NCBI GenBank assembly: GCA_037447655.1
Contig: JBBHKE010001501.1
Location: forward strand, 127,501-150,000
DNA: 22,500 nt
Origin: Zygnema cylindricum
Taxonomy: Eukaryota; Streptophyta; Zygnematophyceae; Zygnematales; Zygnemataceae
Direction: 5' to 3'
Part shown: one piece after another, positions 1 to 8,190 of the stretch
Layout: the number at the start of each line of letters is the position of its first letter
Numbering within the stretch: position 1 is the stretch's first letter
Made by a program: the position numbers and the translations under genes
The notes under the pieces: generated by a model
What the model was told of the DNA's origin: nothing
What the model saw: only the letters and a program-made list of their open reading frames with translations
Databases searched by the model: none

Positions 1-1
1 A

Positions 2-235
2 ATGATGACGAATTTTTTAAATCGAACTTTAATTTTACCTTCAGTTCGAGGTAGTCGAATCGCGGGAACTCCTGGAGAAAATTACCCTTTTTGTACTTAT
101 TTTGATACAAATTTGCTCGGAAATCTTACAAAATGGGTAACGGAATCGTATTTTGTCAACACTATTTGGACGGAACGTGGTAAAAATTTAACTTTTGGAA
201 ATATGGTGTTTAAAGAGAACGACCATTCTTGTGGG
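2..235 (+). CDS. Exon 1 of the O-fucosyltransferase-like gene (partial)
   Basis: Open in one frame from the window edge and ending at a GTAAG donor at 236 after a complete codon (phase 0). It encodes LNRTLILPSV, typical of the segment just after the nucleotide-sugar loop in O-fucosyltransferases, then a region with FD at its centre. The two ATGs at 2 and 5 are probably internal methionines, because family members have a conserved glycine-rich segment before this motif, which would lie left of the window. Confidence 0.55.
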
Positions 236-425
236 GTAAGTTAAAAAAGCATTCTTTTTATTGTTTTTTTCCCTTCGGAGGATCCCACTATTCGGTCTCA
301 AAAATTGTTTTCTTTCTATTTTTGTCTCTTCTTTGACTCTTTTTTTTCCAGAATCTCATTATTTTTGGTCTCAACTATGGAATGTATGTTATTTTTTTTG
401 TTCTTTCATTTTTCCTTTTTTCCAG
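236..425 (+). other. Intron 1
   Basis: GTAAGT donor at 236-241 and a T-rich acceptor ending CAG at 425, 190 nt. T-rich throughout. It contains a second possible acceptor (ending at 351) and donor (384), which could define a 32-nt alternative exon, but the phase does not carry on. Confidence 0.4.
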
Positions 426-638
426 AGTGCTCGTTTTAATTCATATTTTCACTATTTTTATCCCGAAATTGCGACAAAGATTTCTATAGGAAAGAGCATC
501 CTGGACGTTGGATGCATTGATTGTGGAAAAAATATTTCCGTCCTTTTCGAAGATGCCGAAAAAGATTTACTGGAGAGGGATGTGTTGGTGACTGGCAAAT
601 CTACTTTTGTATGGTGTTTTCCACCCGAGGAAGTGCTG
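426..638 (+). CDS. Exon 2 of the O-fucosyltransferase-like gene (tentative)
   Basis: Preceded by a pyrimidine tract ending TTTTTTCCAG at 425 and followed by GTAAGA at 639. Phase 0 at both ends, so it joins exon 1 in frame. It codes for about 71 residues without a stop, including a charged helix-like stretch (FEDAEKDLLERD). I do not recognise a family motif in it. An alternative acceptor at 487-489 and a 32-nt mini-exon at 352-383 were considered, but the mini-exon's phase does not fit either acceptor. Confidence 0.4.
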
Positions 639-691
639 GTAAGAGAGAGAGAAGGGAGGGGAGGAGGAGGTAAATATATATATATTTTTTA

Positions 692-720
692 AAGATGTTG
701 AAAAAGAGTTACTGGAGAAG
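692..720 (+). repeat. Diverged partial copy of exon 2 coding sequence inside the next intron
   Basis: 29 nt that match 550-578 at about 25 positions. In the corresponding frame it reads DVEKELLEK against DAEKDLLER in exon 2, but the frame then ends at TAA (748-750). It is either a remnant of a local duplication or a decayed alternative exon. No other exon-like sequence is evident between here and the telomere-like repeat. Confidence 0.4.
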
Positions 721-967
721 TATACTAAAGGGAAGAAAACGGAATAAGATGGATTGGATGAGCCAAATAAAAGGCTGAATCACTTTATGAGTGAGAAGTT
801 ATTCGTATAACTTATTTCAATTTTGTTTTAGTTTCAAACTACGTCGATTTTTATTTTCGTTTACAAAAATTTAGTGTTCTGAATATGAGCACTTAGTTTA
901 TAGTTAGGGGGTAAAAGAAAAAAATGTTGTGATCCAATTAATGTTGTCATCCGCTCATGGCTACTAA

Positions 968-1195
968 ATTAACCTAAACTCACCAACCTTAAACCTAAAC
1001 CTTAACTCTAACCCTTAACCTAACCCTTACCTTAACCCTTACCCTAACCCTTACCCTAACCTTAACCCTTACCCTAACCCTTACCCTAACCTTAACCCTT
1101 ATCCTAACCCTTAAACCTAAACCTTAACCCTAACCTCAACCCTAACCCTAAGGCTAGCCTACCTCTAAACCCAATTCTAACCCTAACCTAAGTTT
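968..1195. repeat. Interstitial telomere-like hexamer repeats (degenerate)
   Basis: About 220 bp of variants of (A/T)ACCCT, alternating AACCCT and TACCCT, with AACCTT, AAACCT and similar variants at the edges. Inside it a 30-bp higher-order unit is repeated at 1031-1060 and 1061-1090, and partly from 1091. The hexamer core corresponds to TTAGGG-type telomeres rather than the TTTAGGG of most land plants. It lies inside the large intron, so it is interstitial and not a chromosome end. Confidence 0.8.
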
Positions 1196-1744
1196 GAGAC
1201 AAAAATTATAATCGAAAAGACTACAATCCTAACTATTTGCGGTATTGACACTAAACGTATATGATAAAAAATATGATACAAAACATGTATACTATTTTGT
1301 TGGACGTCAACGTTTTTTTTACGGCATGTGACGTCATCTAAAGTGTCAGGACGTGACTAAATTCTCCATGCAAAACGTTTGGGATGCGACTTCATAGTCC
1401 GTACCAAACTTTTTTCGTACACCGTACTAAAGCGACGTGCCGTTAAGGGCGTGTATGTATTGTATGGACGTGTATGTATTGTACGGATTATGTCTTCGTT
1501 TTTCATTCACATTTTTTTCCGATGCAAAAAATTGCATTTCAGATATCATACCGATGATGAACTGTAGCTTTGGCGTTTTGACGCATGTAACCGCGGAATT
1601 TGTCCCCCGCTACGCTCCAAATCGGCAAAAACCGACCTTTTACCACGTGGCCTCTGGACTTCCTGTTCTTTTTCAAATTGAGTGGTACGGATCGTAGGAT
1701 TTATTATAAAAGTTGTGTGAATACCGCATATGACGATGACTTTG
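1196..1744. other. Intron sequence with no recognised feature
   Basis: AT-rich sequence between the telomere-like block and the first pentamer array. It contains several GTAC-containing stretches and a direct repeat of GTGTATGTATTGTA around 1451-1482. Short open frames are present on both strands, but none has protein-like composition, a splice context or a recognisable motif. Confidence 0.5.
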
Positions 1745-1830
1745 ACTATTCCTATACTATAGTATACGTATTATACTTTACTATATTGTACTAGGCTATA
1801 CCATACAGTACCGTACCATACCATACTGTA
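1745..1830. repeat. Degenerate pentamer array (TACTA/TACCA type)
   Basis: Imperfect repeats of ACTAT, TACTA and CCATA run up to the TA that precedes MITE 1. Frequent single-base variants indicate an old or fast-mutating array. Similar arrays lie between and after MITEs 1, 2 and 3. Confidence 0.7.
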
Positions 1831-2048
1831 CACTGTCGATCGTATTTAGCGTGTATGTTTTTTTTGTCTCTTAAAACATCTTTTCTCCGTACATACATGT
1901 CGGATTGTGGATTTGACGGTTGCGATTGAAAAGGTTGTATTCTCAGCTTACGAATGGCGGTCTTAAATTGAAAATTGGACAAATATGTACGGAGAAAAGA
2001 TGTTTTAAGAGACAAAAAAAACATACACGCTAAATACGATCGACGGTG
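1831..2048. mobile_element. MITE copy 1 (218 bp, TA-flanked, long terminal inverted repeats)
   Basis: Starts CACTGTCGATCG and ends CGATCGACGGTG, with TA immediately outside both ends. The first about 65 bp and the last about 65 bp are inverted complements with a single mismatch seen, so a transcript or single strand would form a long hairpin. There is no coding capacity. The TA target and termini suggest a Tc1/mariner-like transposase supplied elsewhere, but the terminal bases are not diagnostic. It shares length and internal sequence with the copies at 2256, 20227 and 20573. Confidence 0.8.
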
Positions 2049-2255
2049 TACTATACTACACTATACTAATACCGTACTAGACTATACCATACCATACCAT
2101 ACCATACCATACCATATCATACCATACTTTACTTTACTATACTATGCTGTACTATGCTATACTGTACTACTATACCACACTAAACGTTTTGCTACGCTAT
2201 GATAGGCTAGGCTAGGCTATGCTATGCTATGCTATGTTATGCTCGGCGGACTCTA
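2049..2255. repeat. Pentamer arrays between MITE 1 and MITE 2
   Basis: Successive blocks of ACTAT/TACTA, then CCATA (about 2083-2120), then TACTA/GCTAT, and finally GCTAT (about 2205-2243). The repeat unit changes along the array but the 5-bp periodicity is kept. Confidence 0.8.
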
Positions 2256-2471
2256 CACCGTGAATCGCAATTAGCGTTAATGTTTTTATCGTCTCTTAAT
2301 ACATCTTTTCTCCTTACGCACATGTCGGATTGTGGATCTAACGGTTGCGATTGAAAGTAATGTTCTCAGCTTCCGATTGGCGGTCTCAAATTGGAAATCA
2401 GACAAGTGTGTATGGAGAAAAGATGTTTTATGTTGCAAAAAAATTATTAACCCTAATAGCGATACATGGTG
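2256..2471. mobile_element. MITE copy 2 (216 bp, TA-flanked)
   Basis: Begins CACCGTGAATCGCAATTAG and ends GCGATACATGGTG, bounded by TA on each side. Internal sequence (TCTCTTAA, CATCTTTTCTCC, CGGATTGTGGAT, GGCGGTCT) closely follows MITE 1. The inverted repeats are less perfect than in copy 1, so it is probably older. Confidence 0.8.
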
Positions 2472-2667
2472 TACTTTACTCTACTTTACTCTACTCCACT
2501 CTCTATACTATACTATGCTATGCTGTACTATACTATACGATATACTATACCATACTATACTATATTATACTATATTATGCTATACTATACTATACTGTAG
2601 TAATATTCTAATATACTATACTATACTATAAAGTACTGTACTTCACTATACACCACACCATACACTA
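2472..2667. repeat. Pentamer array between MITE 2 and MITE 3
   Basis: Mostly TACTA/TATAC pentamers with CTCTA, TATGC and ATTAT variants, ending in CACACCA-type sequence before MITE 3. Confidence 0.8.
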
Positions 2668-2883
2668 CACCGCCAATCGCTATTAGCGTAGAAGTTTTTT
2701 TAGCGTATAGGAATAATTTCCGTTATTAATGCTAATTGGGAATTTGGAAATTTTCAAAGAAATCGTTTACACTAATTAGGAATTAGGGTGTTTTTAAAAT
2801 AGTATGGATAATTCTATTTGAGAATTTGAGAAAAACAAAGCGGGACGAATTAGCGTTTAATACGCTAATAGCGATTGGCGGTG
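2668..2883. mobile_element. MITE copy 3, variant interior (216 bp, TA-flanked)
   Basis: Terminal inverted repeat CACCGCCAATCGCTATTAGC is perfect at both ends and flanked by TA. The terminus matches the other copies (CACCG...ATCGCTATTAG), but the interior is unrelated to MITE 1 and 2 and contains repeated AATTAGGAATT-like motifs. The identical 216-bp length despite a different interior is striking. Confidence 0.75.
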
Positions 2884-3165
2884 TACTACACACTGTACTA
2901 TACATTACACTGCACTATGCTGTACTACACTATACTACACCATGTAGCATATTGTACCATACTACCCTATGCAATATTATACTTTTAACGGAACTAACTA
3001 AACCAATTAAACTGAGTAATCTAACTAAACTAAACTAAACTAAACTGAGCTAAATTGAGCTAAACTGAACTGAATTGAACTTATCTGCTCCAAAATAATC
3101 TAAATATAAAACTACACTAAACTAAACTGCATTGGATTGAACCCAACTTGACTCAACTTAACTAA
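2884..3165. repeat. Pentamer arrays: TACAC/TACTA, then CTAAA type
   Basis: From the right end of MITE 3 to about 2985 the sequence is TACTA/TACAC/TGTAC-like. From about 2990 to 3165 it becomes CTAAA/CTGAA/TTGAA-like (for example four consecutive CTAAA around 3025-3045). This ends a few tens of bases before the acceptor of exon 3. Confidence 0.7.
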
Positions 3166-3195
3166 AACAATCCAAGAAACTTCGGAAAACCTAAG

Positions 3196-3468
3196 CGATG
3201 GTACTCATCTTGTCTTGGTCCAGAATACCACCCGATATCTTAAATACAACAAAAAATTGGACAATGTTGTGGCAAAATTTAAAGCCGAGAGATTGGCTCC
3301 ACGCTATTTGGCGGTCCAATGGCGAGTTGAGAAAATGCTCCAAAAACTTAGTCCAGAAGTGGGAATGGAGCCTTGCAAAAATGCCATGGTTTAGCTTGTC
3401 CGAGCCAAAATGTTGGAGTTTAATTTGACAATTCTTTTTCTCGCATCGGATGCAAGTAACACTATGGA
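3196..3468 (+). pseudogene. Exon 3 of the O-fucosyltransferase-like gene, with in-frame TAG at 3392-3394
   Basis: The frame reads HLVLVQNTTRYLKY, then APRYLAVQWRVEKM (the conserved strand with a basic-rich loop of this family), then CKNAMV, a TAG, and continues in the same frame LVRAKMLEFNLTILFLASDA up to the GTAAGT donor at 3469. Coding sense on both sides of the TAG, with no frameshift, makes it a single nonsense codon, best explained as CAG to TAG. The acceptor is probably AAG at 3193-3195. AAG at 3174-3176 is an alternative. Confidence 0.6.
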
Positions 3469-3988
3469 GTAAGTTCATTTTATGCTTTTTTTTATCTGTT
3501 TTTTGTTTTTTCCCAAAGCCATATTTTTAATTTGTGGGAAGTAGATTTTTTGTTTAAAAAAATGAAGTTATACATCTTTGTCTCTGTTAAGTTAGTCGTT
3601 GTCGTCGATGATTATTTTCATCAAGTTCTTTTCATTACACATGGTTATGTACCAATTAAATGGCCAATCAATGTTTTCCTTTTTTAGTCGTCGGTTTTTC
3701 ATTCTTTCTATAGTAACATTAAGATGACTATTTCTTTTCGCGATTTCAAACAGAGACCCAAATCTTTTAGAACTGAGTAAAGCCGAGCTCTCAAGATCAG
3801 AAAAATAAAATTAACCAATGGCTGTGATTTGACTTCTTTTTCAATTTTGAGCCTGTTTTCAATTTTACGATTGAAGAACCCAGTCTTTCTTTTCGCTAAA
3901 TGCCATCACATGTTGAACATGAAAACAATGAAATTTGTTTTAAACTCATTTTCCCTGTTTTTTTCTGTTTTTTTTGGGACGTTTGCAG
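3469..3988 (+). other. Intron of the O-fucosyltransferase-like gene
   Basis: GTAAGT donor at 3469 and acceptor TTTGCAG ending 3988. T-rich. No repeat or gene recognised inside. Confidence 0.5.
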
Positions 3989-4064
3989 AAGCCGATCAAA
4001 ATCGACAAGTCTTGATTGGACTAGAAATAGAGATGATATGGTTTTTGTGGTGTCCGCTTTTAAA
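3989..4064 (+). CDS. Exon 4 of the O-fucosyltransferase-like gene
   Basis: 76 nt. Its first base completes the split codon left by exon 3, followed by 25 codons (including DDMVFVVSAFK) up to a GTATGT donor at 4065. The phase match on both sides is the main support; the sequence itself lies in a variable part of the family. Confidence 0.55.
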
Positions 4065-4189
4065 GTATGTCTTTCCATTTAACTTCTACTTCATCCCATT
4101 TATTAAATTTTTTTGAGCATTTTTCTGGGAAACTGATAAATCTCTGTAGTTATGACGAAATCAGAACGTTAAGGAAAGTACGAAGTTTG

Positions 4190-4340
4190 GTGGCGTTGCT
4201 TTACAAAACAAAATCAAACCAAACCGAAATGAAACTAAATAAGCAAAGTGAAAAAATAAAAACTTATATCACAAATTGAAACAAACCAAACCAAAACCAA
4301 ACTAAACAAGGCCAAACGAACAGATACAAATAAAAAAAGA
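4190..4340. repeat. Low-complexity AAACC/AAACT-rich tract
   Basis: Irregular repeats of AAACCA, AAACTA and AAACAA on the plus strand inside the intron between exons 4 and 5. Reminiscent of the pentamer arrays of the larger intron but more degraded. Confidence 0.5.
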
Positions 4341-4491
4341 TAAGGAAATGAAAAGAGACGAGGAAACGTTACGTTTTGACACGTAAAAACGAAAGTGAAA
4401 TGTTTACTTTCTAGCCTTATCACTAGAAACCAAATTATGAACTAGTGTGGATTGGCATTGTTAATTAACATGAAGCTGTTTAAATTCACTA

Positions 4492-4674
4492 CGCTGCCCG
4501 TCGTTATTAGAGTCAATAACACTAATTCAGTCGCAAATTTTTTGGCCGAAATCATAAAATAGTGTGAACAACACTATAGAATGGACTAAAATTTGCCACG
4601 TCTCCTTACACTGAATTAGTATTAATTTCCCTTTAACACTAATAAATTCTTAACGCTAATAACGATGGACAGTG
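4492..4674. mobile_element. MITE copy 4, shorter variant (183 bp, TA-flanked)
   Basis: Begins CGCTGCCCGTCGTTATTAG and ends with the near-complement CTAATAACGATGGACAGTG, TA outside each end. A second inner inverted pair (CACTAATTCAG and CTGAATTAGT) is present. The termini are related to the other MITEs (CxCxG....TCG.TATTAG.GT) but diverged. It lies in the intron between exons 4 and 5, with no pentamer array around it. Confidence 0.65.
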
Positions 4675-4839
4675 TAGTTTTATAGTATTTCTACAACCAT
4701 ATTTAGGAGTATATTTGCCAACTTTATGCCAAAAGTAAATTAAGATTGACTTTCTCTTTCTGAGTTTCTTATAATTCATTTTCATTCTATCTAAACGTCA
4801 ATTGGAAATGCTTGTTTTAATCCGCTTTTTTGGTTTCAG

Positions 4840-4917
4840 GAGATTTATGAAGAACTTCATCCTGCCACATGGGACGAATATGACCCAGACGTTATGAAGA
4901 TCGATAATGGAATTGAG
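4840..4917 (+). CDS. Exon 5 of the O-fucosyltransferase-like gene
   Basis: 78 nt, 26 whole codons, between TTTCAG (4839) and a GTACAT donor. Phase 0 on both sides, continuing exon 4 and leading into exon 6. It begins EIYEELHPATW and is acidic, matching the variable loop that precedes the C-terminal donor-binding segment of O-fucosyltransferases. Confidence 0.6.
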
Positions 4918-5211
4918 GTACATCTCTCTGTTTTTTCTTTTCAAATTCGACAGGGAAATCTTTGTGAGATAAAGTTGTTGTTGATCATTGTACGATAACA
5001 TGGTTTAGACACGGAAACCGTGAAAACTATGTGTTTATCAAGAAAATAATGTCCAAAAATTGGTTATTTTTCTTTAACAATATTGAATCTCGGGAGCATA
5101 ACTCTAAAGTACCACATAGATTTGAATTGGGATATTTAGTTTCGCTTAACAATGTCGTTGCTTTGTTTTTTATTTTTTGTTTTTTATGGTGTTTTCTTCC
5201 CGCAATTTTAG

Positions 5212-5427
5212 GGTATTTTGGACAAGTTGACTTGTGCCGAGGCAACTGTTTTTATTCATGCCTCTCCGGAATGTTCTGGAGGAGGAAAAAAAGAAGCGAT
5301 GAAATCAGCATCGAGTTTTGTTGAAGAGATTCTTGACTTGAGATCTGCCGCTGGGTTGTCCGAAAATACGACTTTTCGTTGGGAAACTCCTGACCTTCAT
5401 CTTAAGTGGAGAGAAACATTTCATTGA
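5212..5427 (+). CDS. Last exon of the O-fucosyltransferase-like gene
   Basis: Acceptor TTTTAG at 5206-5211, phase 0, 71 codons, TGA at 5425-5427. It starts GILDKLTCAEATVFIHAS, matching the family's C-terminal pattern (acidic-plus-D, then CAxA, then FI/FV and a Ser-rich turn). The remainder (a helix of about 25 residues and a polar tail) is ordinary. A T-rich 3' flank follows, with no clear polyadenylation signal. Confidence 0.65.
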   Translation, partial: GILDKLTCAEATVFIHASPECSGGGKKEAMKSASSFVEEILDLRSAAGLSENTTFRWETPDLHLKWRETFH

Positions 5428-5751
5428 TTCTTTTTTTTTATATTCTTTATTGAGTTAGAATTATGTGGGTCCTTGTTGTAATTTATCACATTTATTCTGG
5501 AATTGTTGGAAATTTATTCATCGAGTGTATTATATTTAGAGGTACAAGCAGATTTTCAAGAGGGTTCTGGATTTTTCTTCTTTTATGTTTATTTGTGATG
5601 ATCACGGGAAAAATGTAATGATTTTTTGAGGAAAACGTATGCTTTTTGAGACCTTTTTTTTATGTGCGGACAATACAATCAGGCGTTAAAATAACTGGAT
5701 ACGTTTGGTAAAAAAACGGTAAAATTTTCCTAGAAGCGGACCTGCGAGCAC

Positions 5752-5766
5752 GTTATATATATAAGA
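5752..5766 (+). promoter_or_regulatory. TATA-box-like site
   Basis: GTTATATATATAAGAC, a strong TATA match, followed after about 25-35 nt by a pyrimidine-rich segment where transcription could begin. No coding region follows within the next kilobase, so it may belong to a non-coding transcript, a gene with a distant first exon, or a degenerate LTR. Confidence 0.3.
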
Positions 5767-6350
5767 CAGGCTCTTTTTGCCTACTGATACTTTCTCCCTG
5801 GTCTGAGTCACAGTCTAAAACTTAACCAGAGCTAAGTATTGATCACGCTCTTCCCTCTCACAAAATTTCAATTCAATCACACATTCACAGCAAAAGTTAT
5901 GGTACTCAGAAAAACCAATTTTCCTTACTAAAAGTGCGACATGTACAAAAGCTGATAATTTCCTGGGAGTCCTAGACGTCTACTTTATACTCACGGCCAT
6001 ATTTACTTGTCACCCGACCAATCATACCTTAGTTGAGTACAGTGCTACTGTACGTTCGTACGGACAAACAAATTTGCCCCCGTATCAATGAATCTTACTA
6101 TGCACACTATAAATTAATGCACGCTGTGACAAATGAAACTGTACCAAAGGTGACGCACCGACATAATGTTTTTTTTCTTATAGGGGCTTTCGTATATGTA
6201 CAGGAAACAGTATAAAATGCGAAGGACGAAACAACTTAACATTTGCGCGTACACACTTGCAAAAGTTAATGTTTACGTGTACACTGTGACAATATTTTTA
6301 GCATGACTGTGCATTTTCGCCTGTACCAATGCCGATACGCCACGTAACTT

Positions 6351-6590
6351 AGTTTGCTGCAAGCTTGGGCGCCCTTTTTTTGTTTTTAATTTCCATGACT
6401 TCTTGATCTAGTTTTTCGGCCATATCTTCTCTGTTTTACCACCAAATTTTAAATTTCGATACTCCACGTAACGAGTTTCGACGTCCTTTTCCCTCATACT
6501 AAACTTGTCACCTTCCGTTAGCTCTTTTTATCTTGCTTGTTGTTGCAAGCTTCGGCGCCCTTTTTCCTTCTTAATTTTCAGCTCTGTCCT
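6351..6590. repeat. Diverged local direct repeats
   Basis: TTGCTGCAAGCTTGGGCGCCCTTTTT near 6353 is matched by GTTGCAAGCTTCGGCGCCCTTTTT near 6541, both followed by TTAATTT. CGATACGCCACGTAAC near 6333 is matched by CGATACTCCACGTAAC near 6457. This implies an old tandem duplication of roughly 120-190 bp. Function unknown. Confidence 0.4.
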
Positions 6591-6659
6591 TCCAACTTGC
6601 CACATGCTTTCACATCCGGTCGTCCATAGCAGAGAGTAACAAAGCGACTTGGTTTTCCA

Positions 6660-6739
6660 ATCCCCCCTCTCCCTCGCCCTCTCCCTCTCCCTCTCCCTCG
6701 CCCTCTCCCTCTCCCTCTCCCTTTCCCTCTCCCTCTCCC
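6660..6739. repeat. (CTCCCT)n microsatellite, left part of a tract split by element B
   Basis: About 80 bp of CTCCCT with a few CGCCCT and TTCCCT variants. It stops exactly at the left end of element B and resumes at 20014 beyond its right end, so the two parts were one tract before insertion. Confidence 0.85.
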
Positions 6740-7266
6740 TATTGGAAGTGGATTGGCGGATGCCATGAAATTATACACAAGTGAAAGATCAATGCATTGA
6801 AAAGAGAAATAAATTTGTGTTTGGGATAATTTCATTAAGTGAGAAAGTCACTTATATACAAATTACATAGTGCTAATTACTGTGGAGTCTAATGGCTCCT
6901 TGGTGCGCTGTAACAAAAGGGATCCTAGATTCTAATAAATGTGTTCGATGTTCTAAAAGATTGACGACTAGATTCTAATTAATAAAGTCTAGATTCTAAG
7001 GAAATGACTTTAGGGCGGTAATGTACAAGAGTGATTAAGACCTAAAGTTATGACGTAGAGTCAAGCGACAAGAAAAGTACGACAACACAAATAATAATAT
7101 AAAAGAGAATCAAGACAAGGAGAAATATATAGACGTAGGACAAAAAGAGACCGTCACCCAAAGGACTTGTACGTAGGGCATCATAAGGGGACCGACGCAT
7201 TAAATGATAAGTACGGAAGGGACCAAGAGAGACGAAAAGATAACCGACACTAAATGACACTTAACA
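6740..7266 (-). repeat. Element B 3' LTR
   Basis: Reads TGTTAA...CCAATA on the minus strand, 527 bp. It carries TATATAAG on the minus strand (plus 6851-6858) and then a short leader. Its last bases contain the gag start codon (MASAN...), which here runs into the flanking CTCCCT tract. A polypurine tract adjoins it on the inside. Confidence 0.85.
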
Positions 7267-7277
7267 CACCTCCTCAA
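7267..7277 (-). promoter_or_regulatory. Polypurine tract of element B
   Basis: On the minus strand TGAGGAGGTG directly precedes the 3' LTR start TGTTAA. This is the expected site and composition for the plus-strand DNA primer of an LTR retrotransposon. Confidence 0.65.
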
Positions 7278-7551
7278 ATGAAAACTAGGAAGTATATTGA
7301 GATGAAATCAATGGAAAGTTAGTGTGGAGGAGAAGGAAGACGAAGGCCAGAGGAGAGGTGATGTTTCTCAAAGTGAGGGCGATGAAGTGCCTTGGTGAGA
7401 TAATCGGCCACTTGGTCGGCGGATTTGACATAAAGAAATTGGAGAGGGCCATCCTCGACCCGCTCCCGAGAGTATGATACTAAATGTCGATGTGCTTCGT
7501 CCTTTTGTGGTGCGGATCAAAGAAACGGCTCTCTAGGAATCGGACAAAATA

Positions 7552-7672
7552 GTAGGAGCCGAAGGGGGGAATCCAAGATTATAAAGAAGAGTGGGAATCA
7601 GAGAAAATAGGAGTAGGAGCCGAAGGGGGGAATCCAAGATTGTAAAATAGAGTGCAAAGCCAGAGAGCTTCC
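7552..7672. repeat. 61-bp tandem duplication in element B RNase H
   Basis: GTAGGAGCCGAAGGGGGGAA starts at 7552 and again at 7613. The following bases are similar but diverged. It repeats a segment of the RNase H reading frame and disrupts it. Confidence 0.65.
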
Positions 7673-7924
7673 TTGGCGGCTTGACAAGCGGCCATATATT
7701 TCGCCTCAGTGATGGAGCATGCGGTGGTAGGTTGCTTTCTGCATGACAAAGAGATAAGACCATAACCCAAGAAGAAGCACGAGCCAGTGGTGGAACTGCG
7801 CTAAAGCTCATCTTGTGCCCAATGTGAATCAACAAAAACCGTGAGAGCACTAGAGCCAGAGGAAGAGTATGTGATACAAATAGTTTTAGTGCCTTGTAGA
7901 TAACAATAGGCACGTTTGGCTGCG

Positions 7925-8017
7925 GCAAGATGATCAAGGGAAGGACCCTGGAGGAATTGACTTGGCTACCGCAAGATGATCAAAATAAGTACGTTGGTGG
8001 AATTGACTTAACTTAGC
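7925..8017. repeat. 46-bp tandem duplication (diverged) in element B
   Basis: GCAAGATGATCAA occurs at 7925 and 7971, and GGAATTGACTT follows at the same distance in both copies. On the minus strand this repeats the DHLAxAK stretch between the RT and RNase H parts. Confidence 0.6.
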
Positions 8018-8190
8018 GACAGTTGTGGCAATGTCAAGGCGGGTGGCCTGCATGGTGTACATAAGGGTTCCGACCATCGAGCGGTAAGTAGCATGGAGGG
8101 AGGGGGAGAGAACAGAGTCAATGGAAGGGAGGAGTGGGGCATTGACATTTAAATGAGTGGAAAGGGAGGAGCACTCTGCCATGCCAAAGA

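Larger units (their letters stand above)
2..5427 (+). pseudogene. O-fucosyltransferase-like split gene, 5' end outside the window, one in-frame TAG
   Basis: Six exons can be read: 2-235, 426-638, about 3196-3468, 3989-4064, 4840-4917 and 5212-5427. The translated parts resemble the GDP-fucose protein O-fucosyltransferase family (secretory-pathway GT-B enzymes that put fucose on Ser/Thr). Cues are LNRTLILPSV near the start, a FD..L....VTE.YF stretch, YLAVQWRVEKM in the middle, LTILFLASDA later, and the closing pattern GILDKLTCAEATVFIHAS. Exons 3 to 6 join with matching phases (2, 0, 0), which strongly supports that part. The junction 638 to 3196 does not match in phase, so an exon is missing or a boundary is wrong. 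Exon 3 has an in-frame TAG at 3392-3394 where Gln (CAG) would fit. The gene is therefore a recent pseudogene, a polymorphic null allele, a sequencing error, or UAG is read as sense. Substrate and subfamily cannot be assigned. Confidence 0.55.
5428..6659. other. Intergenic stretch without a recognised gene
   Basis: Contains the 3' flank of the O-fucosyltransferase-like gene, a TATA-like site at about 5754, many GTAC palindromes between 6040 and 6300, and diverged local repeats (6330-6600). Short open frames on both strands show no motif, splice support or protein-like composition. Confidence 0.5.

Noticed and set aside
352-383. 32-nt mini-exon in intron 1 (AG acceptor and GTATGT donor)
   Set aside because: Including it puts the next exon out of frame; skipping it joins exon 1 to 426 in phase 0.
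968-1195. Chromosome end
   Set aside because: The repeat is degenerate and short and lies within a gene's intron with unrelated sequence on both sides.
1437-2631. Tyr/Leu/Thr-rich open frames over the pentamer arrays
   Set aside because: Composition comes directly from translating TACTA-type repeats.
6578-6835. Minus-strand open frame with a long Gly-Arg repeat, resembling an RGG protein
   Set aside because: It is the element B LTR gag start read into the CTCCCT microsatellite, not an independent gene; kept only as an observation.
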